The notes beneath the pieces are model-generated. The model saw only the letters and a program-made list of their open reading frames with translations, did no database searches and was not told the DNA's origin. A DNA stretch of 64,000 bases from Mesobacterium pallidum. Lineage in GTDB: Bacteria; Pseudomonadota; Alphaproteobacteria; Rhodobacterales; Rhodobacteraceae. Positions within the stretch are counted from its first letter, which is position 1. Each line of letters opens with the position of its first letter. This document shows positions 46,490 through 57,240 of this stretch, in pieces. The position numbers were made by a program, and so were the translations under genes. Location of the stretch: assembly GCF_019966535.1 (NCBI RefSeq), contig NZ_JAIMID010000001.1:538990-602989 (forward strand), in the 5' to 3' direction.

Positions 46490-48448
46490 ATGGCCGACGA
46501 CCTATTGACCCCCGCCGATGCCGGCACCTATGACGCCTCTTCGATCGAAGTGCTGGAGGGGCTGGAGCCCGTCCGCAAGCGCCCCGGCATGTATATCGGC
46601 GGCACGGATGAACGGGCGCTGCACCACCTCGTGGCCGAGATCCTCGACAACTCGATGGACGAGGCGGTGGCGGGCTTTGCCAACCGGATCGAGGTCGAGC
46701 TGCATGCCGATTATTCGCTGACCGTGCGCGACAACGGGCGGGGCATGCCGTTCGATCCGCACCCGAAGTTCCCGGGCAAATCGGCGCTCGAGGTGATCCT
46801 CTGCACCCTGCACGCGGGCGGCAAGTTCTCGGGTAAGGCCTACCAGACCTCGGGGGGCCTGCACGGGGTCGGCGCCTCGGTCGTGAACGCGCTGTCGGAT
46901 TCGATGGTCGTGCAGGTGGCGCGTGACCGCAAGCTGGTCGAACAGCGCTTCAGCCGCGGCATCCCGCTGGGCCCGGTCCAGGAACTCGGCGCCGCCCCCA
47001 ACCGGCGCGGCACCATGACGACCTTCCACCCGGACGAGCAGATCTTCGGCAGCCACCGGTTTAAGCCCAAGCGGCTGCTGACCATGGTGCGGTCCAAGGC
47101 TTACCTCTTCTCGGGCGTGGAAATCCGCTGGAAATCGGCCATCGACGATGGCGAGACGCCGCTCGAGGCCACGTTCCACTTTCCCGGCGGCCTGGCCGAT
47201 TACCTGGCCGAGACGCTGGGCAAGGCGACGACCTATTCCGACAAGCCCTTTGCGGGCGTGGTGGATTTCCAGGAGAAGTTCGGCGCGCCGGGCAAGGTGG
47301 AATGGGCGATCAACTGGACGCCCGCACGCGACGGCTTCATCCAGTCCTACTGCAACACGGTCCCGACGCCCGAGGGCGGGACGCATGAATACGGCTTCTG
47401 GACGGCGGTGCTGAAGGGCATCAAGGCCTATGGCGATCTGGCCAACAACAAGAAGGCCGCGCAGATCACCCGCGAGGACCTGCTGACGGGCGGCTGCGCG
47501 CTGGTCTCGTGTTTCATCCGCGAGCCGGAATTCGTCGGCCAGACCAAGGACCGCCTTGCCACGACCGAGGCGGCCCGGCTGGTCGAGGGCGCCGTGCGCG
47601 ACCATTTCGACAACTGGCTGGCGGCGGATACGAAATCGGCCGGGGCGATCCTCGACTTTCTCGTGCTGCGCGCCGAGGAACGCCTGCGCCGCAAGCAGGA
47701 GAAGGAGACGGCGCGGAAATCGGCCACCAAGAAGCTCCGCCTGCCGGGCAAGCTGGTCGATTGCTCGACCGGGACCCGCGACGGGACCGAGCTGTTCCTG
47801 GTCGAGGGCGACAGCGCGGGCGGCTCGGCCAAGATGGCGCGCAACCGCAAGACCCAGGCGCTGCTGCCCCTGCGCGGCAAGATCCTGAACGTGCTGGGCG
47901 CGGCCTCGAGCAAATTGGGATCGAACACCGAGATCTCGGACCTCACCCAGGCGATCGGCACCGGGCTGGGGACGCGGTTCAATCTCGACGAGCTGCGCTA
48001 CGACAAGATCATCATAATGACAGACGCGGACGTGGACGGGGCGCATATCGCGGCGCTTCTGATGACCTTCTTCTACACCCAGATGCGGCCGCTCATCGAT
48101 AATGGTCACCTCTACCTGGCCTGCCCGCCGCTCTACCGGCTGACGCAGGGCGCCAAGCGCGTCTATTGCGCCAACGAGATCGAGCGCGACGAATGGCTCG
48201 CCAAGGGGTTGGGCGGCAAGGGCAAGATCGACGTCTCGCGCTTCAAGGGCCTGGGCGAGATGGACGCCAAGGACCTGAAAGAGACCACGATGGACCCGGC
48301 CAGCCGCGTGCTGATCCGCGTCAGCATCGACGAGGACGAACCGGGCGAGACCGGCGACCTGGTCGAGCGGCTGATGGGCAAGAAGCCCGAGCTGCGGTTC
48401 CAGTACATCCAGGAGAACGCGAAGTTCGTGGAAGAGCTGGATGTGTGA
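46490..48448 (+). CDS. parE: DNA topoisomerase IV subunit B
   Basis: 652 aa, ParE size rather than GyrB (about 800). GHKL ATPase motifs EILDNSMDEA and DNGRGMPFD, GGLHGVGASVVNALS; toprim motifs VEGDSAGGSAKMARNRKTQA and MTDADVDGAHIAALL; C-terminal RFQYIQENAKFVEELDV. With ParC it decatenates chromosomes. ATG 46490 (MADDLLTPADA); the frame extends upstream without similarity. Confidence 0.96.
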   Translation: MADDLLTPADAGTYDASSIEVLEGLEPVRKRPGMYIGGTDERALHHLVAEILDNSMDEAVAGFANRIEVELHADYSLTVRDNGRGMPFDPHPKFPGKSALEVILCTLHAGGKFSGKAYQTSGGLHGVGASVVNALSDSMVVQVARDRKLVEQRFSRGIPLGPVQELGAAPNRRGTMTTFHPDEQIFGSHRFKPKRLLTMVRSKAYLFSGVEIRWKSAIDDGETPLEATFHFPGGLADYLAETLGKATTYSDKPFAGVVDFQEKFGAPGKVEWAINWTPARDGFIQSYCNTVPTPEGGTHEYGFWTAVLKGIKAYGDLANNKKAAQITREDLLTGGCALVSCFIREPEFVGQTKDRLATTEAARLVEGAVRDHFDNWLAADTKSAGAILDFLVLRAEERLRRKQEKETARKSATKKLRLPGKLVDCSTGTRDGTELFLVEGDSAGGSAKMARNRKTQALLPLRGKILNVLGAASSKLGSNTEISDLTQAIGTGLGTRFNLDELRYDKIIIMTDADVDGAHIAALLMTFFYTQMRPLIDNGHLYLACPPLYRLTQGAKRVYCANEIERDEWLAKGLGGKGKIDVSRFKGLGEMDAKDLKETTMDPASRVLIRVSIDEDEPGETGDLVERLMGKKPELRFQYIQENAKFVEELDV

Positions 48449-48470
48449 GCCGGCGGCCGTCGGGATGTCG

Positions 48471-48489
48471 GGTGGGGTTTCACCCCACC
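48471..48489 (+). terminator. Hairpin after parE
   Basis: Perfect 8-bp stem GGTGGGGT-TTC-ACCCCACC 23 bp after the parE stop. No U-tract; possibly a Rho-dependent or stabilising 3' hairpin. Confidence 0.45.
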
Positions 48490-48571
48490 TCTCCCCGGTG
48501 AGGATTTGTTAACCATCCCTGACGCATGCTCAGGACATGCTTGGGCCCGTCCATTTCCAGACCCCAAGGAC

Positions 48572-48763
48572 ATGCGCATCGTCGCCGACGAGATCGCGCG
48601 CGGCCAGGATATCACGGCGAGCCATCTGATCCGCGGCTGTTCCCGCCTCGTGGACCGCTTCGGCGCCGCGCTTTGCGGCCACGCCCACACCTGGATCGCC
48701 GAACGGGTGCTGAACCGGCAGGCGGATGACCACGCCGAGGTCCTCGACCCAACCGAAACGTGA
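48572..48763 (+). CDS. Small hypothetical protein
   Basis: 63 aa (MRIVADEIARGQD... to ...HAEVLDPTET). Not recognised. Composition is protein-like, with an amphipathic helix IARGQDITASHLIRGC, one Cys pair and no membrane segment. AAGGA lies very close to the ATG, so the start may be wrong; an in-frame start at 48506 is possible. It lies between parE and a DUF1194 gene. Confidence 0.4.
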   Translation: MRIVADEIARGQDITASHLIRGCSRLVDRFGAALCGHAHTWIAERVLNRQADDHAEVLDPTET

Positions 48764-48798
48764 CCCCCGCCGCCCGCGCCCCATGATACACATTATAC

Positions 48799-49500
48799 AT
48801 GCGTGCGCTTTTCCTCTCGCTGGCCCTCGCCGCCGGCCCCGCCTTGGCCCAGGACACCGACCTCGAGCTGGTGCTGCTGGCCGACGCCTCCGGCTCCATC
48901 GACAGCACCGAGATCGCGCTGCAGCGGCAGGGCTATGCCCATGCGATCACCGACCCCACGGTCCTCGCCGCCATCGCGAACACCGCTTACGGAGAGATAG
49001 CCGTCACCTATGTCGAATGGGCCACCAACCAGGCGGTGGTTGTCGACTGGATGCGCATCGACGGCCCCGAGAGCGCGCAGGCCTTTGCCGACGCCCTGCT
49101 GGACCAGCCGCGCCTGGCCTATGGGCGCAATGCCATCGGCGCCGCCCCGCTGGAAGGGCTGCGGCTGATGGACGACAACGACATCGACGGCTGGCGCCGG
49201 GTGATCGATTTCTCGGGTGACAGCATCAACAACTACTCCGGTCCCCCGATCGAGGAGGCCCGGCAGCGGGTGTTGGCCGCCGGGGTCACGATCAACGCCC
49301 TGCCGATCCTGCGGCCGGGCGATCCGGGCCGCGCCCATGGCGGGCTCGAGGCGCTGTACGAAGAGCGCATCATCGGCGGGCAGGGTGCCTTTGTCGTCAC
49401 CGCCGACAGCCGCGAGGCCTTTGCCGAGGCCGTCCGGCGCAAGTTGATCCTTGAAATCTCGGGAACGATTCCCGGCGCGCCGGCCGTCGCCTCGCGCTGA
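48799..49500 (+). CDS. DUF1194 VWA-like secreted protein, copy 1
   Basis: 233 aa. Signal peptide LFLSLALAAGPALAQ, then a von Willebrand factor A-like start LVLLADASGSID, a MIDAS-type DxSGS motif, and VIDFSGDSINNYSG later. DUF1194 proteins are secreted VWA-like proteins of unknown function, frequent in Rhodobacterales. Two further copies lie at 57.8-59.3 kb. It is followed by a 426-bp non-coding stretch. Confidence 0.88.
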   Translation: MRALFLSLALAAGPALAQDTDLELVLLADASGSIDSTEIALQRQGYAHAITDPTVLAAIANTAYGEIAVTYVEWATNQAVVVDWMRIDGPESAQAFADALLDQPRLAYGRNAIGAAPLEGLRLMDDNDIDGWRRVIDFSGDSINNYSGPPIEEARQRVLAAGVTINALPILRPGDPGRAHGGLEALYEERIIGGQGAFVVTADSREAFAEAVRRKLILEISGTIPGAPAVASR

Positions 49501-49926
49501 GCGTGCGTTCTTCGCGACTCGTCGCGCGAAAGGCGTCCTGCGCAGGGCCAATCTTCCAGTCACATGACCCGAAAACGCCGGTCCGGATGTAACACAAGGA
49601 CCGCACTGGCCCTTTTTTGATTTTTTTCCGAGTCGCCTCTACACCTTGATCTCACGCGCCTGTGAGGAGCATTTCGGTTAAGTTTCGCCCATAGGTCGCA
49701 TCGTGCGACCCGGGGTAATCGAGCCTCGCAGGGGGCGGACGGTCTGTGTGCGCGGGTGCACATATTAATCGTCGATAGTTTGCGGAACGTGGCCGTTCAA
49801 GGCCCTGAATCTCAAAACTAATACAGGATCACGAGGACGGGAGCGGGCTTGCGGGGCGAGGCATCATCGCACAAATCACTCTCACAACGAACGGCAACGT
49901 TCACAGCCAAACGAAAGGAACTACCC
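49501..49926 (+). other. Non-coding region upstream of a small secreted protein
   Basis: No gene seen. It holds a T-rich tract near 49612-49628, a perfect GGTCGCA/TGCGACC hairpin (about 49692-49710) and an AT-rich ACATATTAATCG near 49760 that could be part of a promoter. The leader before the ATG at 49927 may be more than 100 nt. Confidence 0.5.
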
Positions 49927-50304
49927 ATGAAACGCTTTGCACTCGCAGCCGCCACCGCAGCCATCGCCATCACCGGCGCTGCCCATGCCTTCCCCGGCCA
50001 GGCACCCGGCGAGGCCAACTTCCAGATCAACATCGAAGAGTTCAACGCCCGCACCGCTCCGGTCGACGGCGCCTTCCCGGGCCAATCGCAAGTGGCACAG
50101 AACCAGGACCCCGATGCCGGCATCGCATATGAAGTCGAACGCATTGGCCGGTTTGCCGTGGTCGAGGACTACGCCCGTTTCAACCTGACCGCGCCGCAGG
50201 CCGGCACCGTCTACGGCTATGACAACGGCAACATCTACGTCGTGTCGGAAGCCACCGGTGACTCGGTCCGCCTGGTGGGCGATGCCCGCACGCTCACCAA
50301 GTGA
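49927..50304 (+). CDS. Small secreted protein of unknown function
   Basis: 125 aa. Signal peptide MKRFALAAATAAIAITGAAHA, mature chain about 104 residues with repeated FPGQ (residues 22-25 and again near 50), and the ending GNIYVVSEATGDSVRLVGDA, predicted mostly beta. No family recognised. ATG 49927 has AAAGGAA upstream. Long upstream region and a good terminator suggest a separately regulated, perhaps abundant, monocistronic gene. Confidence 0.8.
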   Translation: MKRFALAAATAAIAITGAAHAFPGQAPGEANFQINIEEFNARTAPVDGAFPGQSQVAQNQDPDAGIAYEVERIGRFAVVEDYARFNLTAPQAGTVYGYDNGNIYVVSEATGDSVRLVGDARTLTK

Positions 50305-50326
50305 TCTGACGATCCTGTCGTGAGAC

Positions 50327-50364
50327 CGGGCCGCGCGGGCAACTGCGCGGCCCGAAACGTTTTT
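50327..50364 (+). terminator. Intrinsic terminator
   Basis: Perfect 10-bp stem CGGGCCGCGC/GCGCGGCCCG (50327-50336 and 50345-50354), followed by AAACGTTTTT. Ends the small secreted protein gene. Confidence 0.85.
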
Positions 50365-50498
50365 CCGCCCCCCCTGTCCCTCGCGCGTTTCGTACAGGCC
50401 GCTTGCCAAGGCATGGCCGCGGGACTAACGCTTGGCCAGTCGGACCGCTCCGACCCGGCACCGCGCGGCGGGCCGCCCCTTTTTCATGGATGACATCG

Positions 50499-50996
50499 AT
50501 GGATTGGACCAAAGGCAGGTTCTCGTGGCAGGCGCGGGTGCACCTGCCCGCGCTGGCGCATGTGGCGCCGGCGAACGGCGTCACGCTGGTCTTTGCACCT
50601 GAAGGACGCGGTCTTGCCCCGCTGAGCGAAGAGGAACGCGCCCTGGCCGAATGGGTCCCGGCCCATCATGCCGACCAGGCACGAACGGTTCAGAAGGCCG
50701 TGCTGGCCGAATACAAGGACGCCTGTTCCTGGGTCGCGGACGTCCAGGGCGCCAGCTTGCCCGTCATCTCGGGGCCCGAGGCGCTGGGGCAGGTGGTGAC
50801 GCTGAAGAAGATCTTCGTCCACCAGGTGTCGCGCGATGGGCGCCCCTACGTCGGCTACCAGTTCGAGTGCGCCTGGGACGGCGAACATGGGCTCGGCGTG
50901 TTGATGCACGGCCAGCGGATCGTCGAGCGGGGCGGGGCGGATTGCGCCTTCCTGCTCTGGATGGCCGAGGAGGATGCCGCCTCCGTGGACCGCTGA
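50499..50996 (+). CDS. DUF6985-like hypothetical protein
   Basis: 165 aa, no signal peptide or membrane segment. The segment LKKIFVHQVSRDGRPYVGYQ and CAWDGEHGLGVLMHGQRIV are the conserved core of DUF6985 proteins, as far as I recognise it. Such proteins are often found near toxin-immunity or stress genes; no partner is seen here. ATG 50499 (MDWTKGRFSW) or 50490 could start it. Confidence 0.7.
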   Translation: MDWTKGRFSWQARVHLPALAHVAPANGVTLVFAPEGRGLAPLSEEERALAEWVPAHHADQARTVQKAVLAEYKDACSWVADVQGASLPVISGPEALGQVVTLKKIFVHQVSRDGRPYVGYQFECAWDGEHGLGVLMHGQRIVERGGADCAFLLWMAEEDAASVDR

Positions 50997-51007
50997 GGCG
51001 CGACACG

Positions 51008-51040
51008 AAAAAGGGCCGGCCCTAAGGCCAGCCCCTTGTT
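51008..51040. terminator. Bidirectional terminator-like hairpin
   Basis: AAAAAGGGCCGGCC and its partial complement GGCCAGCCCCTT flank a short loop between two convergent genes. A-run on one side and TT-rich tail on the other suggest use in both directions. Confidence 0.6.
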
Positions 51041-51059
51041 CTTCACGCGTGGCGCGCGA

Positions 51060-51260
51060 TCAGCTGATGCGCGCCTGCCATTGATCCACTTCGCGCTCGG
51101 CCTCGGCGCGGGCCTTGCCGTAGCGTTGCTGGATCTTGCCGATCAGCTGCTCGCGGTCGCCGCGCGCCTCGGCCAGGTCGTCATCGGTCAGCTCGCCCCA
51201 TTCGGAACGGGCCTTGCCCTTGAGTTCGGTCCACTTGCCCTGGATCTGGTCCCAGTTCAT
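51060..51260 (-). CDS. CsbD-family stress protein
   Basis: 66 aa. MNWDQIQGKWTELKGKARSEWG is the CsbD signature (in part WDQIQGKWTELKGKA), followed by LIGKIQQRYGKAR. CsbD-like proteins are small, charged, helical and induced by general stress. SD AAGGAG lies upstream. Confidence 0.94.
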   Translation of the reverse strand: MNWDQIQGKWTELKGKARSEWGELTDDDLAEARGDREQLIGKIQQRYGKARAEAEREVDQWQARIS

Positions 51261-51368
51261 GGTCGTCTCCTTCCTGCGTATCAGCGGCGAAGAGCGCCGC
51301 CTCTCACCCAGTCAACGCACCATCCCCGGCTAGGTTCCCTGGCCGATCCGGCGCCCCGCAACCGGGAA

Positions 51369-51382
51369 TTGATCCCGGTCAA
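51369..51382 (+). promoter_or_regulatory. FnrL-like box upstream of ppk2
   Basis: TTGAT-CCCG-GTCAA, identical to the box at 42183, 62 bp before the ppk2 start. Suggests oxygen control of polyphosphate kinase 2 expression. Confidence 0.65.
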
Positions 51383-51443
51383 GGACGGGATGTAACGGGG
51401 CTGTTACCCTGCGCCCGACACCGCTTGGACCCAGGAGAGATGC

Positions 51444-52418
51444 ATGGCCGACACACCCCCGACCTCGAACGGACAGGCCCCGGCCGCCACCCCCGGTGCC
51501 GCGGCCATTGCCGCCCCGGCCGCGCTGCCGGCCACCGCGAAGCCCGCGCCGCACAAGATGCCCGCGCCGACGCCCGACGACGTGCGCCTGGCCTTCGAGA
51601 ACGGCACCTATCCCTATGACACGCGCCTGTCGCGCCGCAGCTACGAGGCGCAGAAGGCCAAGCTGCAGGCCGAGCTCTTGAAGGTGCAGCTTTGGGCGCA
51701 GGAGACCGGCCAGAAGATCGTGCTGCTGTTCGAGGGCCGCGACGCCGCCGGCAAGGGCGGCACGATCAAGCGATTTACCGAGCATCTGAACCCGCGCTCG
51801 GCCCGCGTCGTCGCGCTGAACAAGCCGACCGAGATCGAGAAGGGCCAGTGGTTCTTTCAACGCTACATCGAGCATCTGCCGACCGCCGGCGAGATCGTGC
51901 TCTACGACCGGTCCTGGTACAACCGCGCCGGGGTCGAGCGGGTGATGGGCTTTTGCGAGCCCAACGAATACCTCGAGTTCATGCGCCAGACGCCCGAGCT
52001 GGAGCGGATGCTCGTCCGCTCGGGGATCAAGCTATACAAGTACTGGTTCTCGGTCACCCAGGCCGAGCAGCAGGCGCGGTTCCAAAGCCGCGAGACGGAT
52101 CCGCTCAAGCAATGGAAGCTGTCGCCGATCGACAAGGCCAGCCTCGACAAGTGGGACGATTACACCGAGGCGAAGGAGGCGATGTTCTTCTACACCGACA
52201 CGGCGGACGCGCCCTGGACCGTAGTCAAATCGAACGACAAGAAGCGGGCGCGGCTGAACTGCATGCTGCATTTCCTCGACAGCCTCGATTATCCCGGCAA
52301 GGACCTGCATGTCGCCCATGCGCCCGATCCGATGATCGTCGGCGGGGCGGGGCACGTGATCCACCGCGCCGACCACATCCTGGGCACGGCGATGCACCCG
52401 GACCTGCGCAAGAGCTAG
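51444..52418 (+). CDS. ppk2: Polyphosphate kinase 2
   Basis: 324 aa. Pro/Ala-rich N-terminus (about residues 1-45), then the PPK2 core: Walker A EGRDAAGKGG (97-106), NPRSARVVAL, YDRSWYNRAGVERVMGF (Walker B/lid) and KYWFSVT. PPK2 transfers phosphate between polyphosphate and nucleoside diphosphates or monophosphates. The class (I, II or III) is not certain; length fits class I. ATG 51444 has GGAG upstream. The stop overlaps the convergent DUF2461 stop by 4 bp. Confidence 0.95.
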   Translation: MADTPPTSNGQAPAATPGAAAIAAPAALPATAKPAPHKMPAPTPDDVRLAFENGTYPYDTRLSRRSYEAQKAKLQAELLKVQLWAQETGQKIVLLFEGRDAAGKGGTIKRFTEHLNPRSARVVALNKPTEIEKGQWFFQRYIEHLPTAGEIVLYDRSWYNRAGVERVMGFCEPNEYLEFMRQTPELERMLVRSGIKLYKYWFSVTQAEQQARFQSRETDPLKQWKLSPIDKASLDKWDDYTEAKEAMFFYTDTADAPWTVVKSNDKKRARLNCMLHFLDSLDYPGKDLHVAHAPDPMIVGGAGHVIHRADHILGTAMHPDLRKS

Positions 52419-53041
52419 GGCAGCATCCGCTGCACCGGCCAGAGCTGGCGGAAGGTCTCTGCCAGCCAGCCGGTGAGCGGTTCGGGCGGCGCGTCGCCAT
52501 CGCGCCAGAGTGTCAGCGACTTGCGCCGCAGCAGCAGGCTGCGCGGGTGATCGGCCGGGTAGGGGGCGGGGACGCGCTTCAGCTCGGGCTCGGACAGGCG
52601 CATCCCGACCGCGACCAGCCGGTCGACCTCGGCCGCCAGCGCGGCGCCTTCGGGACCATCGACCGTCTCGCGCCACGTGGTCAGGGCATCCTTGTCGAAC
52701 CCCATCCGACCGCCGCCGCAGGTGATGTAATCGGGCGAAACGCCAAAGAACCACTGCGCCCCGCCGCTTTGCCACAGCAGGTGCAGATGCGTGTGATAGG
52801 GTGTCTTGTCCTTGGAAAACCGCACGTCCCGGTTCGGTCGGAACAGCTTGGTCTCTGTCGGCGTGTCAGTGATCGCCGTGAGCTTCCCCGCCATGACGTC
52901 CAGCAGCGCCGTGGCCGGCGCCTTCAACTCGGCGTCGTACCGCGCCTTCCGCGCGGTGAACCAGTCGCGCTCGTTGTTCGCGGCCAATTCGCGCAGAAAG
53001 GCGCGGGCCTTCGGGACAAGATCCTGGAACGGGTCGGTCAT
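52415..53041 (-). CDS. DUF2461 (TIGR02453) protein
   Basis: 208 aa. Motifs FLRELAANNERDWFTARKARYD (in part LAANNERDWFTARK), FRPNRDVRFSKDKTPYHTH and GGAQWFFGVSPD are the family signature. Function is unknown. ATG 53041 (MTDPFQDLV); the frame continues upstream only by chance. Convergent with ppk2 and divergent from the MATE gene. Confidence 0.92.
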   Translation of the reverse strand: MTDPFQDLVPKARAFLRELAANNERDWFTARKARYDAELKAPATALLDVMAGKLTAITDTPTETKLFRPNRDVRFSKDKTPYHTHLHLLWQSGGAQWFFGVSPDYITCGGGRMGFDKDALTTWRETVDGPEGAALAAEVDRLVAVGMRLSEPELKRVPAPYPADHPRSLLLRRKSLTLWRDGDAPPEPLTGWLAETFRQLWPVQRMLP

Positions 53042-53143
53042 GGCACTCCCTCCGGTCGCTGTGCGCAGTTGAACGGCCCGCCCTGCGCGGGTCAAGTGCC
53101 CGGGCGGCTTGCCGGATCGGCGCCCCGCGGCTAAAGGCGGGGC

Positions 53144-54505
53144 ATGAGCCAGATCCTGTCCCCCCTTGCCCATGCGCGGGCCCTGCTGATCCTCGGCCTG
53201 CCGCTGGTCGGCGGGCACCTGGCGCAGTTCCTGATCGGGCTGACCGACACGATCATGGTCGGCTGGTACGGGGTTCCGGAACTGGCGGCGCTGACGCTGG
53301 CGGCTTCGCTGTTCATGACGCTGTTCCTGTTCGGCTCGGGCTTTGCCTGGGCGGTGATGCCGCTGGTCGCCAGCGCCGCGGTGACCCGCGATGACGTGAC
53401 CATCCGCCGGGTGACGCGCATGGCGCTGTGGCTGTCGGGGCTGTTCTTTGTCTGCGTGATGCCGCTGCTCTGGTGGTCGGCACCGATCCTGCGCGCCATC
53501 GGGCAGGAGCCCGAGGTGGCCGCCAACGCCCAGGTCTACCTGCGCATCGCCGGCTGGGGCATGGCGCCCGCGCTGGGCGTCATGGCGCTGAAAAGCTACC
53601 TTGCCGGGCTCGAACACACCCGCGTGGTGCTCTGGATCACCGTGGCGGCGGCTGTCGCCAACGGGTTTGGCAACTACGCGCTGATCTTCGGCAACTGGGG
53701 CGCGCCCGAGCTGGGCATCCGTGGCGCCGCCATCGCCTCGCTGCTGTCGCACCTGACGGCGCTGGCGGGGGTGGTGCTGTATGCGCGGCGCAAGTTGCCG
53801 CAGCACCAGCTCTTCGTGCGCTTCTGGCGGCCGGATACCGAGGTCATGGCCCGGGTCTTCCGCCTGGGCTGGCCGATCGGGGTGACCACCCTGGCCGAAG
53901 TCGCCCTCTTCGCCGCCAGCGCAGTGATGATGGGCTGGATCGGTACGGTGTCGCTGGCCGCCCACGGGATCGCGCTGCAGCTCGCCTCGGCGTCCTTCAT
54001 GATCCACCTCGGGCTCAGCAACGCGGCGACGATCCGCGCCTCGAACGCCGCCGGGCGCGGAGACCTGACCCAGCTGCGCCGCGGCGCCTGGGTCGTCTCG
54101 GTGCTGTCGCTCATCGTGGTGGCCCTCACGACCGTGCTCTTCCTCGCGCTGCCCGACCAGCTCATCGGCCTCTTCATCGACCCCGCCGAGCCGCGCCGCG
54201 CCGCGATCCTCGAGGTCGGCCGGATCCTGCTGGCCCTCGCGGCCCTCTTCCAGCTCGCCGACGCGATGCAGGTGATCCACGTGGGCGTGCTGCGCGGTCT
54301 TCAGGACACGCGCGTGCCCATGGTCATCACGACGATTTCCTACTGGGCCATCGGCCTGACCTGCAGCTATACGCTGGCCTTCTTCGTCGGCTGGGGCGCC
54401 ACGGGCCTCTGGCTGGGCCTCACCTTCGGCCTGACCTGCGCCGCCATCGGCCTCGCCACGCGCTTCTGGACCTCCGCCGCCCGCCTGCTCCCGGCGACCG
54501 CCTGA
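53144..54505 (+). CDS. MATE-family multidrug efflux transporter
   Basis: 453 aa with twelve hydrophobic helices in two halves. LGLPLVGGHLAQFLIGLTDT at the N-terminus and GWPIGVTTLAEVALF at the start of the second half fit the NorM-type MATE group, which exports cationic compounds with Na+ or H+ exchange. ATG 53144 (MSQILSPLAHA). Confidence 0.93.
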   Translation: MSQILSPLAHARALLILGLPLVGGHLAQFLIGLTDTIMVGWYGVPELAALTLAASLFMTLFLFGSGFAWAVMPLVASAAVTRDDVTIRRVTRMALWLSGLFFVCVMPLLWWSAPILRAIGQEPEVAANAQVYLRIAGWGMAPALGVMALKSYLAGLEHTRVVLWITVAAAVANGFGNYALIFGNWGAPELGIRGAAIASLLSHLTALAGVVLYARRKLPQHQLFVRFWRPDTEVMARVFRLGWPIGVTTLAEVALFAASAVMMGWIGTVSLAAHGIALQLASASFMIHLGLSNAATIRASNAAGRGDLTQLRRGAWVVSVLSLIVVALTTVLFLALPDQLIGLFIDPAEPRRAAILEVGRILLALAALFQLADAMQVIHVGVLRGLQDTRVPMVITTISYWAIGLTCSYTLAFFVGWGATGLWLGLTFGLTCAAIGLATRFWTSAARLLPATA

Positions 54506-54523
54506 TCGCTGCGCCGCCCCAAC

Positions 54524-54740
54524 CCTTCATCGTTTTGCAAATACCTCGGGGGTCCGGGGGCTGGCCCCCGGGTCCGACCGCTGGCCCAGGCCCGACACCT
54601 GGCCTGACCGCTGCCGCCATCCTTCATTGTTTTGCAAATACCTCGGGGGGAGGCGCCCGTGGCGCCGGGGGGCTGGCCCCCCGCGGCTGCGCCGGCTTGC
54701 CGGCGCAGCCGCCCCGGTCGGATCGCCCCGCGATCCGAAA
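54524..54740 (-). repeat. Double gene-end module, type A
   Basis: Two minus-strand copies of CCCCGAGGTATTTGCAAAACRATGAAGG at 54524-54552 and 54622-54651. The second is preceded on its strand by hairpin CGGATCGCGGGGCGATCCG, a long CGGCTGCGCCGG/CCGGCGCAGCCG stem and GGGGGGCCAGCCCCCC, i.e. a full composite module. They follow the minus-strand gene at 54754. Confidence 0.82.
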
Positions 54741-54753
54741 CCGGGACGGAAAG

Positions 54754-55155
54754 CTAGTCGTCCCGTCCCAGCCGGTCGGCCTTCTTGCGCACCAGGACCG
54801 AGCGCAGGTCATGCATCGCCAGCAGCAGCCGGTCGGTGATCTCCTCGAGCTGCTCGTCCGTCGCCTTGGACTGGATCCACTGCGTCGTGGTGTTGAGGTA
54901 ATCGATGGCCCGGTGGATGTCGTCGAGGTCGCGCTGCGCCAGCAGCGCCGCCCGCTCCTGCATCCAGTTCGCGATGGCGGCCTCGTCGGCGGGGGTCAGC
55001 GGCCGGTCGCCCTGCGCCTTGACCTCGCCGTTGCGCACGTTGACCACGGCGATCTGGTCCATCTCGATCCGCCGATGCCGGTTCTCGGTATCCACGCGGA
55101 ACACCGCGGCCCCCTTGTCGCGGATGCGGAAGTAATATTCGGGCAGGCTGCTCAT
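54754..55155 (-). CDS. Conserved hypothetical protein
   Basis: 133 aa. No family recognised. N-terminal half looks like a small beta domain (YYFRIRDKGAAVFRVDTEN); the C-terminal half is helical and charged (ERAALLAQRDLDDIHRAIDYLNTTTQW), likely a coiled coil. No signal peptide. It lies 13 bp after the aminotransferase stop on the same strand, so probably cotranscribed. Confidence 0.75.
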   Translation of the reverse strand: MSSLPEYYFRIRDKGAAVFRVDTENRHRRIEMDQIAVVNVRNGEVKAQGDRPLTPADEAAIANWMQERAALLAQRDLDDIHRAIDYLNTTTQWIQSKATDEQLEEITDRLLLAMHDLRSVLVRKKADRLGRDD

Positions 55156-55168
55156 GACCGCATCCCCC

Positions 55169-57120
<1,952 letters not shown>

Positions 57121-57240
57121 GTCAGGGCGCTTTTTTCTGCCCGGATTTCGCGCAATTTTGTTGGTCTTCGTGTAGGTTTAACTGATTATTCGGGTTTTCG
57201 CGCCAGTGTCCCCGCCAAGGATCACGTGGCGGAGATGACG

